Below, one piece after another: positions 37,887 through 45,882 of a stretch of 64,000 nucleotides of DNA. The notes under the pieces are model-generated. The model was not told where the DNA came from and did no database searches. It saw only the letters and a program-made list of their open reading frames with translations. The first letter of the stretch is position 1; each line of letters begins with the position of its first letter. The position numbers were made by a program, and so were the translations under genes. This stretch comes from Cytophagales bacterium (GTDB lineage Bacteria > Bacteroidota > Bacteroidia > Cytophagales > Cyclobacteriaceae): positions 1 to 64,000 of the forward strand of contig JAWPMT010000004.1 in the NCBI GenBank assembly GCA_033344775.1, in the 5' to 3' direction.

Positions 37887-38525
37887 CTAAAATTCATTCA
37901 CTCTTGGGACCACTCTATTGTAGGTACGTTCATTATCAAAATAATTGCCGCAATCGTCTGCTGAACTCAATGAAAACCCATGTTTTCGAGGGTCTCTAAA
38001 TTCATCCGATCGGCCCAATTCAAATGCTTTTATCTCGTATCTACCCCACTTGAGAAGACGCTCCTCATTGGCCGATAACGAGTATATTGAACCTGCTTCA
38101 CTACGGAACGTCATCTCTGATTCAGAAACAATTTCTCGTTCAAAATAATCGTCAAGCAACAGATGAGGATAAAGTCTTAGGGCGTCTATTCCTTCGAGGC
38201 AAGGACTGTTGATGAATTGATAATCAAGATTGACCGTATAGAGGAATTTACCATCCGAAAACCGATAAATGCTTTCGGGATTATTTTCAGGTTCAATGAA
38301 CGATGCAAATGAGCCAGATTTTGAAACGATCTTGTGTGTTTTGAAGGACAAGAAAGACTTCTCCCCATTCAGGGCACCTTCAACCTCAAAGACTCCATCA
38401 ATTTCATATTGGTAATCCTGTTCTTTCATCTGCTGAAGTATGGTTAAAACAGGATGAGATTTAGTGGACGGATTTTCACCTACCGAGCAGCTTATGAGTA
38501 GTAAAGCGATCGAAAGGAATCGCAT
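37887..38525 (-). CDS. Lipoprotein of unknown function (paralogue of the next gene)
   Basis: 212 residues, predicted lipoprotein with a very short signal (FLSIALLLISC, lipid Cys at 13). Core: HPVLTILQQMKEQDYQYEIDG, YRFSDGKFLYTVNLDYQF, LYPHLLLDDYFEREIVS. It shares these blocks and the placing of two late Cys with the 37247-37870 gene. One copy is lipid-anchored and the other has an ordinary signal peptide, so the pair may act at two places in the envelope. No function is recognised. Confidence 0.8.
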   Translation of the reverse strand: MRFLSIALLLISCSVGENPSTKSHPVLTILQQMKEQDYQYEIDGVFEVEGALNGEKSFLSFKTHKIVSKSGSFASFIEPENNPESIYRFSDGKFLYTVNLDYQFINSPCLEGIDALRLYPHLLLDDYFEREIVSESEMTFRSEAGSIYSLSANEERLLKWGRYEIKAFELGRSDEFRDPRKHGFSLSSADDCGNYFDNERTYNRVVPRVNEF

Positions 38526-38592
38526 GATTTAATGTATTGGTGTCTTGTTTTATTACTGTAAGATAATCAGAAAACATTCAACGATCCGAAAG

Positions 38593-38628
38593 AACAATTA
38601 ACTAACAATTAAGGCAAAAGAACAATTA
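38593..38628 (+). promoter_or_regulatory. Three AACAATTA direct repeats upstream of susC
   Basis: AACAATTA occurs at 38593-38600, 38604-38611 and 38621-38628 in the 253-bp gap between the lipoprotein gene and the SusC gene, 150-185 bp before the SusC start. Nearer the gene are two TTTTTTTTAC runs (about 38704 and 38724). These could be regulator sites. Confidence 0.3.
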
Positions 38629-38778
38629 TATTCTGCCTGGCAATAGAAAGACAAAACTTACCTCAACCATTCATCATCCTTCTACCCCTAACTTTCGTCA
38701 CAGTTTTTTTTACTATCTCCCGCTTTTTTTTACAGCTAACCTTACCCTCGTAAAAATCCAATTACTAAAACCAATTTT

Positions 38779-41700
38779 ATGAGGAAAACGCTACTATTAG
38801 CAATGTGCTTATTATGGACCCTGTCCATCTGGGCGCAGAGCAAAACTGTATCTGGTAAAGTCCTGGACGATACCGGAGAGCCGCTTGTCGGTGCCAATGT
38901 GGTGATCAAAGGAACCACTAGTGGTACTACTACGGATTTGGATGGCAATTATCGACTGCAAGTTGATTCGAATGCCATACTGATCTTTTCTTTCGTGGGA
39001 TTTGAATCTCAGGAAATTTCAGTGGGTAATCAGACCCTCATCGACATTTCATTGACGGGAACTTACGCGTTTGATGAAGTAGTGGTGGTAGGATATGGTG
39101 ATCAACTCAAGACCGAATTGACGGGAAACATCGCTTCTGTGGACGGAGCCGAATTGAGAAACCTACCTGTTCCAAACTTTGAGCAAGCCATGCAAGGTCG
39201 GGCTTCCGGTGTTTTCATCGAAAGTGGCAACGGAAAAGTTGGTCAGGGCATCAAGGTGCGAGTTCGAGGTACTTCCTCCATCTCTGCAGATAGCCAGCCC
39301 CTCTTTGTCATCGACGGAGTGCCCATTACCACGCAGAATGTGGGTAATGCGGTTGAAGCACCAACCAACCCTTTGAGTGACATCAATCCGAATGACATAG
39401 CTTCTGTAGAAATCCTGAAGGATGCTTCTGCGGCCGCCATTTATGGATCTCGTGCCGCCAATGGTGTAGTGATCATTACCACGCGTTCAGGAAAACCAGG
39501 AAAAACCAAGTATAATTTCAACTACCAAACAGGTGTCAATCGCCCAACAAATAAAAGAGAGTGGCTTAACGCAGCAGAATATGTGGACTATATCACAGAA
39601 GCTGCCGCCAACTCAGATGAGGTAGATGGTGTGGACCCAAGTGATCCCAATTCATGGTCAACCTTTGCGATAGGTAGACTGGATCGCTATTCTGGTGAAT
39701 CAGACTGGAGAACCGGTGAAGTAGACACCAATTGGGAAGACCTTGCTTACAACGACGATTCGCGTACGACCAAGATCGACCTTTCTGCGTCCGGAGGCTC
39801 AGAAGACACGAGGTTCTACATCAGTGGTAGTTATACCAGCCAGGATGGGATCCTGATCGGCAATGGCCTGGAGCGTTTTAGTACACGTTTCAACCTCGAC
39901 CATAATGCTTCTGACAGATTGGCGTTTGGTGTCAATAGCAGCTTCATCCGAACGGATGTAGATCGGGTGTCTGATGACAACCAGTTCTCTACTCCTATCC
40001 AGTTGATCGCTCTGGCGCCTATCACACCAGTAAGAGACAGCAATGGCGAACTGAATGATCGGCCAGTGACTACTTATTATAATGGATTGATCGATCTTGA
40101 GGGAGTAACCCGTGAAGATATTACCTACCGATCCCTGGTGAATGCATATTCCAGCTACGAATTACTAGATGGATTGACCCTCCGAGGAGAAATCGGCGCT
40201 GACTTGTTGACCCAAAATCAAAACCGGATTTGGGCAGATTTCACCAATACGGGAGAAGGCACCAACGGATACGCCATTTCCAGATGGGCCCGCGTATTCA
40301 ATTACAATACCAAAGCATATTTGACTTATAATACAAATATCAACGCCAACAATGTGGTTGATTTCACAGGGGGATTTGATTTTCAGCGATCTGAAACCAC
40401 CAACACGCGTGTGGAAGGGCAGGAATTTCCAGTGAATGATTTGAGAACCCTGGCCAGTTCCGCTGATATTGCTGTGGGTACAGGCTCTTTAACGGAGTTC
40501 TCATTTGTCTCTTACTTCGGGCGTCTTAATTACAAGTTGAACGACAAATACTTATTGACGCTAAGTGGACGAGTAGATGGATCTTCTCGATTTGGGGACA
40601 ACAACAAATTCGGATTCTTCCCTGCGGCTGCCGCTGGCTGGATTTTGTCTGAAGAGGCATTCCTCCTCGATAATAGCATCTTGAGTTTCCTGAAATTGAG
40701 AGCCAGTTTCGGGATCACGGGTAATGCAGGTATCGGTAATTTCGATGCGTTGGGGCTTTATGGCGCAGAGGGTTATGGCGGAAATGGTGGCTTACAACCT
40801 ACACAGATCCCCAACCCGGACCTGACCTGGGAGAAAAACGAACAGCTGGACATTGGGATTGATTTCGGCATCCTGAATGATCGCATCAGTGGCGAGGTGG
40901 ACTATTACATCAAGAAGTCAACCGACTTACTATTAGATGTAAACGTTCCAGGCTCCTCTGGATTCAGAACGCAAACACAGAACCTGGGTGAATTGGAGAA
41001 TCGTGGTGTTGAACTCGTCTTGAATGGTACCATCTTGAATGGCCCCGTCAGCTGGACCTCTTCTTTCAACATTGCTTTCAATACCAATGAGGTGACCAAC
41101 CTTGGACCTGGTGTGGACATCATTGATAATGGCAGTTCCAGAACCATGAATGTGGTTCGAGTTGGTAGCGCCATCGGTGCCTTTTATGGAGCAGAGTATG
41201 CCGGTGTAGATCCTGACAATGGTGATGCCTTGTGGTATTTGAATACGGCGGACAATCCAAGAGGCACCACCAATGACTTCTCAGAAGCTGAATTTGTCGT
41301 ATTGGGGAACCCTAACCCGGATTATGTGGGTGGATTCAACAACACCGTGACTTGGAACGGGTTTGATTTGAACGTCTTCTTCCAGTTTGTGCAAGGTAAT
41401 GAAGTGCACAACGTTGGAGGCGTATTCCAGAGTGCAGCGGACTGGTTCGATAATCCAAGCAAAGAAATCGCGGATCGTTGGAGAGAACCGGGAGATATTA
41501 CCGATGTACCGAGAGCTTATCTGGCTTACGGAAATGGCGGACAAGGTCGTTCCAGTCGATTCCTTTATGATGGTTCTTACATCCGTCTGAAGACCTTATC
41601 TATCGGTTATTCACTACCTGATGAGGTGATTTCACGTGCCAAGTTATCTTCTGCTCGTATTTACTTCACGGGTGTGAATTTGTGGACGATCACAGATTAT

Positions 41701-41841
41701 CCGTTGTGGGATCCTGAAGTAAGTGCTGACTACCTGACCGTGAATGCGGATGGAAGTAACAACAACATCTTCCAGGGCAATGATTTCTATTCTGCCCCAC
41801 AGGCGAAGAGCTTCACATTCGGTGTTCAAATTGGCTTTTAA
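38779..41841 (+). CDS. SusC/RagA family TonB-linked outer membrane protein
   Basis: 1020 residues with a signal peptide (LLLAMCLLWTLSIWAQ), a carboxypeptidase-D-like N-terminal domain (VSGKVLDDTGEPLVGANVVI), then the SusC-specific TonB-dependent receptor: VVVGYGDQLKTELTGNIASV, PNDIASVEILKDASAAAIYG, SRAANGVVIITT, and a beta barrel. It should import an oligosaccharide, peptide or other nutrient captured with its SusD partner. No hydrolase, anti-sigma factor or SusR-like regulator is adjacent, so the substrate cannot be inferred. The SusD gene starts ~90 bp downstream and a terminator closes the pair. Confidence 0.97.
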   Translation: MRKTLLLAMCLLWTLSIWAQSKTVSGKVLDDTGEPLVGANVVIKGTTSGTTTDLDGNYRLQVDSNAILIFSFVGFESQEISVGNQTLIDISLTGTYAFDEVVVVGYGDQLKTELTGNIASVDGAELRNLPVPNFEQAMQGRASGVFIESGNGKVGQGIKVRVRGTSSISADSQPLFVIDGVPITTQNVGNAVEAPTNPLSDINPNDIASVEILKDASAAAIYGSRAANGVVIITTRSGKPGKTKYNFNYQTGVNRPTNKREWLNAAEYVDYITEAAANSDEVDGVDPSDPNSWSTFAIGRLDRYSGESDWRTGEVDTNWEDLAYNDDSRTTKIDLSASGGSEDTRFYISGSYTSQDGILIGNGLERFSTRFNLDHNASDRLAFGVNSSFIRTDVDRVSDDNQFSTPIQLIALAPITPVRDSNGELNDRPVTTYYNGLIDLEGVTREDITYRSLVNAYSSYELLDGLTLRGEIGADLLTQNQNRIWADFTNTGEGTNGYAISRWARVFNYNTKAYLTYNTNINANNVVDFTGGFDFQRSETTNTRVEGQEFPVNDLRTLASSADIAVGTGSLTEFSFVSYFGRLNYKLNDKYLLTLSGRVDGSSRFGDNNKFGFFPAAAAGWILSEEAFLLDNSILSFLKLRASFGITGNAGIGNFDALGLYGAEGYGGNGGLQPTQIPNPDLTWEKNEQLDIGIDFGILNDRISGEVDYYIKKSTDLLLDVNVPGSSGFRTQTQNLGELENRGVELVLNGTILNGPVSWTSSFNIAFNTNEVTNLGPGVDIIDNGSSRTMNVVRVGSAIGAFYGAEYAGVDPDNGDALWYLNTADNPRGTTNDFSEAEFVVLGNPNPDYVGGFNNTVTWNGFDLNVFFQFVQGNEVHNVGGVFQSAADWFDNPSKEIADRWREPGDITDVPRAYLAYGNGGQGRSSRFLYDGSYIRLKTLSIGYSLPDEVISRAKLSSARIYFTGVNLWTITDYPLWDPEVSADYLTVNADGSNNNIFQGNDFYSAPQAKSFTFGVQIGF

Positions 41842-41930
41842 TCCAGACCATGTCTGAGATAAATATTGAGAAACTTTTGGGTATCAGGGAGTCCTTGTGG
41901 CAAACCTCCACCCAAGTAGAGATTAAACAG

Positions 41931-43280
41931 ATGAAAAAGAATCAATATATCAATAGAATGATCGCTGCATTATTAGCGGTCGTAATCGTATCTTCTTGTT
42001 CCGATGAACTGGAGCCGGAACCCGCGCAATCTATTTCTGAAAATGTGGCTTTGTCCAGCCCTGAGAACATTCAGGCGGTGCTGATAGGCGCATATGATGA
42101 ACTCGGAGTAAGCGACCTGTTTGGCGGAAACACGCTTCGAAATTCGGAGTTGCTTGCTGCGACAGATGAATTACTGTGGGCAGGAACCTTCAACGCACCT
42201 AGGGAAATGTTCAACAAGAACATGAACGCCGTAAATGGAGATGCTGCAGAGGTATGGCTGGAAGGTTATGAAACCATCAACATCAGCAACAACATCCTGA
42301 GTGGGTTGGATATCTTCACCGACCAGGCCGATGCAGACCGGGTAGAAGGAGAAGCCAAATTCATCCGGGCCATGGTGTATTTCGAATTGGTGAAGTTTTT
42401 TGGTTTACCATACGAAGCAGGTGCAACGAATAGCCAGTTGGGTGTTCCACTGGTGACCACCCCTACCCGTGGAATTACCGGAGACAATGACTTAGACCGC
42501 AGCTCTGTGGAGCAGATCTATGCACAAATATTGTCGGATCTGAATGATGCCGTCGCCAATCTACCGGAAACGAATGACATCTTCGCTTCCAGTTTTGCGG
42601 CACAGGCACTACGTGCCAGGGTTCACTTGCAAATGGGCAATTATGCACTGGCACTTACTGATGCTGATGCAGTGATTGCTTCTGGCAACTACTCACTCGT
42701 AGGTGCTTATGAGGACGCGTTCAATAATGCAGCCAACACCACCGAGGACATCTTTGCCATGCAAGTGAGTTCCCAGGATGGCCTGAATTCGTTGAACACC
42801 TTCTTTGCCACACCACAATTCGGCGGCCGGGATGGTGATATCATCGTACAGGCTGCGCACCTGGCACTTTATCCTGCTGGTGATGATCGTGGTGCATTTG
42901 TATATGAAGACGGAGGAACATTTACTGGTAAATTCACCAATCAGTTTGCGATTGTACCAGTAATCCGTCTGGCAGAAATGCACCTGATCCGTGCTGAGGC
43001 CAACGTCAGAGGAGGTACCACCACTGGAGAAACACCGTTGAATGACCTTAATACACTACGTACCCGAGCCAATGCCCCCGCATTGACCACTGCTACTTTA
43101 GATGACGTACTGATGGAACGCAGACTAGAATTAGCCTTTGAAGGCCACCGTTTGCACGATATCCGTAGAACTCAAGCCAATGTGGGAACATTCACTTACG
43201 ACGCACCCGAGTTGGTATTCCCAATTCCGGAAAGAGAGATCAACGCCAATCCTAACCTGGTGCAAAATCCAGGATACTAG
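41931..43280 (+). CDS. SusD/RagB family nutrient-binding lipoprotein
   Basis: 449 residues, predicted lipoprotein (VVIVSSCSDE, lipid Cys at 23). Typical SusD features: NNILSGLDIF, EGEAKFIRAMVYFELVKFFG, the TPR-like ALRARVHLQMGNYALALTDA, and the C-terminal LNTLRTRANAPALT, MERRLELAFEGHRLHDIRRT. It sits on the cell surface over its SusC channel. The frame extends upstream to 41850, but ATG 41931 gives a proper signal peptide. Pair partner of the SusC gene. Confidence 0.96.
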   Translation: MKKNQYINRMIAALLAVVIVSSCSDELEPEPAQSISENVALSSPENIQAVLIGAYDELGVSDLFGGNTLRNSELLAATDELLWAGTFNAPREMFNKNMNAVNGDAAEVWLEGYETINISNNILSGLDIFTDQADADRVEGEAKFIRAMVYFELVKFFGLPYEAGATNSQLGVPLVTTPTRGITGDNDLDRSSVEQIYAQILSDLNDAVANLPETNDIFASSFAAQALRARVHLQMGNYALALTDADAVIASGNYSLVGAYEDAFNNAANTTEDIFAMQVSSQDGLNSLNTFFATPQFGGRDGDIIVQAAHLALYPAGDDRGAFVYEDGGTFTGKFTNQFAIVPVIRLAEMHLIRAEANVRGGTTTGETPLNDLNTLRTRANAPALTTATLDDVLMERRLELAFEGHRLHDIRRTQANVGTFTYDAPELVFPIPEREINANPNLVQNPGY

Positions 43281-43317
43281 TAATCAGGTCACTTAAGTGG
43301 CCTAATTACTTTCTTAA

Positions 43318-43345
43318 GGGGGAAACCGCAAGGTTTCCCTTTTTT
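43318..43345 (+). terminator. Intrinsic terminator of the susC-susD pair
   Basis: GGGAAACC (43320-43327), GCAA loop, GGTTTCCC (43332-43339) and six T. About 40 bp after the SusD stop. Confidence 0.95.
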
Positions 43346-43445
43346 GTTGTTCCACTCAAATAATTGCTACTTAAACCTTTATTTACTATGTTAGGAAACA
43401 CAAGGCAACTGTCTACGTTGCTTCTTACAGTAACATCATCGAAGC

Positions 43446-43814
43446 ATGCAAAAGCTAAACCCTATATTCCAGGAAATTCTAGATGATCAACAAAAAAATG
43501 ATCCTTTAAAAGGACAAGCAAAAGGAGGACTAGCTAAAGAACTTTTTAGCCCCGAAAGTTTATTGATGCTGTTACTCACTCACGGATTAAGGTCCATGAT
43601 TCCGTTTTTCAAAGAATTGTTAGCGCTTGGATTCACGGCACTAAAGCTCAAGCAACAAGATATTGCCAATCAACTAAAAGCTTATGCCAAGGAAAAAGAA
43701 CTGGATTACCACAAGGCAGAGAAGGCCGCCAATAAAATTGCCGGAAAGCTCGCCAAACACGCGACACAAGAAGTGATTGATGCTATTGAGGAAGGAGTCA
43801 AAGATGAAAAATGA
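43446..43814 (+). CDS. Small helical protein of unknown function
   Basis: 122 residues, no signal peptide, mostly predicted helix. A hydrophobic middle (PESLLMLLLTHGLRSMIPFF, FKELLALGFTALKL) is followed by a charged Lys-rich helix (AKEKELDYHKAEKAANKIA). Not recognised. It overlaps the start of the decayed TPR gene by 11 bp (ATG 43804 lies before its stop at 43814), so the two were probably translated together and acted together. Confidence 0.7.
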   Translation: MQKLNPIFQEILDDQQKNDPLKGQAKGGLAKELFSPESLLMLLLTHGLRSMIPFFKELLALGFTALKLKQQDIANQLKAYAKEKELDYHKAEKAANKIAGKLAKHATQEVIDAIEEGVKDEK

Positions 43815-44785
43815 TGAAATGATCATAGTCCGCTTACGGACTGGTGATCTAATCGAAGACGAGAAACACCTGATCCACATCAATGACTTTAATGGCTACC
43901 CAGTCTACAAATCAGACCTGGTCAATATCCTCAATGAGATGCGCGAACAAGCATGGGCAAGGAATAATGGAAAAGCCATAGCGCTAGGTCAAAAAATATT
44001 TAACCACCTAAATGGAGATGGTATCCTCCGTAAATCATTAGCTAAGGCACAGGAATTACTACTAAAAAGTAATGAAATTTACAAGCAGTTAGATGTAAAA
44101 GAGCCTCTTGAGATTGCGTTGAATTTCAACAATCTAGGTAAAATATACGCTGATAAAAAAAGATTATTCATCATCACTTAAGTATTACAAGAAATCCTTG
44201 AAAATTTTACTCTCTGAAGGTTTATATCATAATGACTATACAGCAGGAATTTACAATAATCTAGGCAGCTTATATAGACAAAATGGCGAATTCGAAGAAG
44301 TATTAAATCACTTCAGAGAGTCACTAAATATAAGTTTAGAATTATATGGTTCTGAACACCCAATTCTAGCAAACACATTTAATAACATAGGGTTTGCTTT
44401 ATTGAACCAAGATAAATGGGCTGATGGCAAGGATTATTTGGAAAAAGCTCTGCATTTAACAGTGAAATTCTATGGCGGCACAAATCGGTTAACTGCTAAC
44501 ATTTAATGTAATTTATCTATTGCAAACTTAAAGCTTGGGAACACTGAAATCGCTATACAAGAATCAAAGAAATCTATATTAATCTATATCGTCACATTAG
44601 GAACAAATCACCAAAACACTAAAAATGTTTCAATGCTGTTAGCAGATGCACTGAAAATAGCTGGAGTTCAGAATATTGAATCATACATTAATAATTGGAT
44701 CAAAAGCATAAAAAAAGAGATCGAGCAATTCAACAAATGCCTAATAATTAGGCTGTCACTTTCATTTGTAGCGAGGATTATGCTC
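43804..44785 (+). pseudogene. Decayed tetratricopeptide-repeat gene (frameshift plus stop)
   Basis: From ATG 43804 the first frame encodes an N-terminal region (MIIVRLRTGDLIEDEKHLIH) and a TPR helix, ending at 44181. The repeat continues in the next frame directly after an A7 run at 44155-44161: DYSSSLKYYKKSLKILLSEG, IYNNLGSLYRQNGEFEEV, ANTFNNIGFALLNQDKWADG. One A too many explains the shift. TAA at 44504-44506 breaks it again, and the same frame resumes with NLSIANLKLGNTEIAIQESK and SMLLADALKIAGVQN. It then runs into the 3' end of the convergent hydrolase gene, stopping only at 44899, so its own end seems lost. Function unknown. Confidence 0.8.
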
Positions 44786-45754
44786 TCAAGAGGGGAATAC
44801 TTGCTTCTGAACAAACTCCAACGCTCGATAATCCATCCAGCTGTAGGGGTCGCCTTTGATGGTGAAGCCAACGTGACCTCCGAATTTGGGCATTTCTAAG
44901 TAAACGTATTCGGATTGTTTCGCAATGTCAATGGGATAGCACCCTCCTCCGAGTAAGGGATCATTTGCAGCGTTACCGATCAAGACGGGGTACTTGACCT
45001 CAGGGAGGTACCGATCGCAGGTGGCTTGTTGGAAAAAGTCCTCAAGGCTTTCAAATCCGTGGAGGGGCACTGTGTACTTTTTATGGAATTCATCAAAATC
45101 CGTCATGGCTTCCAGCCCTTCCGTATCCAGTCCTTCGTGGGTTTCCGCCTTTAGGAAGATCTTCTTTTTGAGTTTATTCAGGAATCGATTTTCGTACAGG
45201 CCATTCCCTTTCACTTTGAGTTGGACGGCACTGTCTTTCAGGTTGCAGGGTACGGAGAATGTTGCCGCTCCTTTGATGGCGTCTGGCCTGTTTCGCGACT
45301 CACCCAGGTACTTCAAGGACATGCTCCCTCCCATTGAGAGCCCCATCAACACGATGGTATTGAATCCTTTCGTAACGGCATGATCCACCACGGAGGCCAG
45401 GTCATCAGTATCACCATGATGATAAAACCGGGGCAATCGATTCATTTCGCCACTGCAGCTCCGGCAATTCCAGGCCATCGCACTCCAGCCATTTTCCGCA
45501 AATAGCTTGGCGGGCCTCATTACATAGTGCCTTTCGGAGTTGCCTTCCAGACCATGGGTAATGATGACTAACTTATCCTTATCCGTTCCGAGCCAATCCA
45601 AATCCAGGAAATCACCATCTTCCAATTCAAGTCTTTCTCGCTGATAATCAACTCCTTCTATCTTGTAAAACATGGAAGGAACGACCGTTTCCATGTGCTT
45701 ATTGAATAGAAACCAGGGGCGCTTGACGTATTGAGTTGAGGAAATGATTGGCAT
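44786..45754 (-). CDS. Alpha/beta hydrolase, YheT family
   Basis: 322 residues of the YheT/EMB8-like group: RERLELEDGDFLDLDW, KLVIITHGLEGNSERHY, WNCRSCSGEMNRLPRFYHHG and the nucleophile elbow MGLSMGGSMSL with Ser140. Later come IGNAANDPLLGGGCYP (acid) and KFGGHVGF (His), so the catalytic triad is complete. Substrates of the family are unclear (esterase-like, possibly lipids). Single gene, convergent with the decayed TPR gene and divergent from the TonB receptor. Confidence 0.93.
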   Translation of the reverse strand: MPIISSTQYVKRPWFLFNKHMETVVPSMFYKIEGVDYQRERLELEDGDFLDLDWLGTDKDKLVIITHGLEGNSERHYVMRPAKLFAENGWSAMAWNCRSCSGEMNRLPRFYHHGDTDDLASVVDHAVTKGFNTIVLMGLSMGGSMSLKYLGESRNRPDAIKGAATFSVPCNLKDSAVQLKVKGNGLYENRFLNKLKKKIFLKAETHEGLDTEGLEAMTDFDEFHKKYTVPLHGFESLEDFFQQATCDRYLPEVKYPVLIGNAANDPLLGGGCYPIDIAKQSEYVYLEMPKFGGHVGFTIKGDPYSWMDYRALEFVQKQVFPS

Positions 45755-45860
45755 TGGTTTGTTAAAAGGTCTTAAAATCCACTTTATGGCAAAATTTTTG
45801 CTTTAAAATGACTCATTTGCCTATGACAAAAACAAGAATAGTTAAGTTGGATCGATTTGG

Positions 45861-45868
45861 TAGATTTG
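45861..45868 (+). promoter_or_regulatory. Promoter -7 box (TAGATTTG) before the TonB receptor gene
   Basis: TAGATTTG followed by GC matches TAnnTTTG; the start codon is 15 bp downstream. No clear TTTG at 19-23 bp upstream. Confidence 0.45.
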
Positions 45869-45882
45869 GCGCTTGAAAATTT

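Noticed and set aside
44633-44899. Separate 88-codon gene
   Set aside because: It is the third fragment of the broken TPR gene and then reads antisense through the hydrolase gene.
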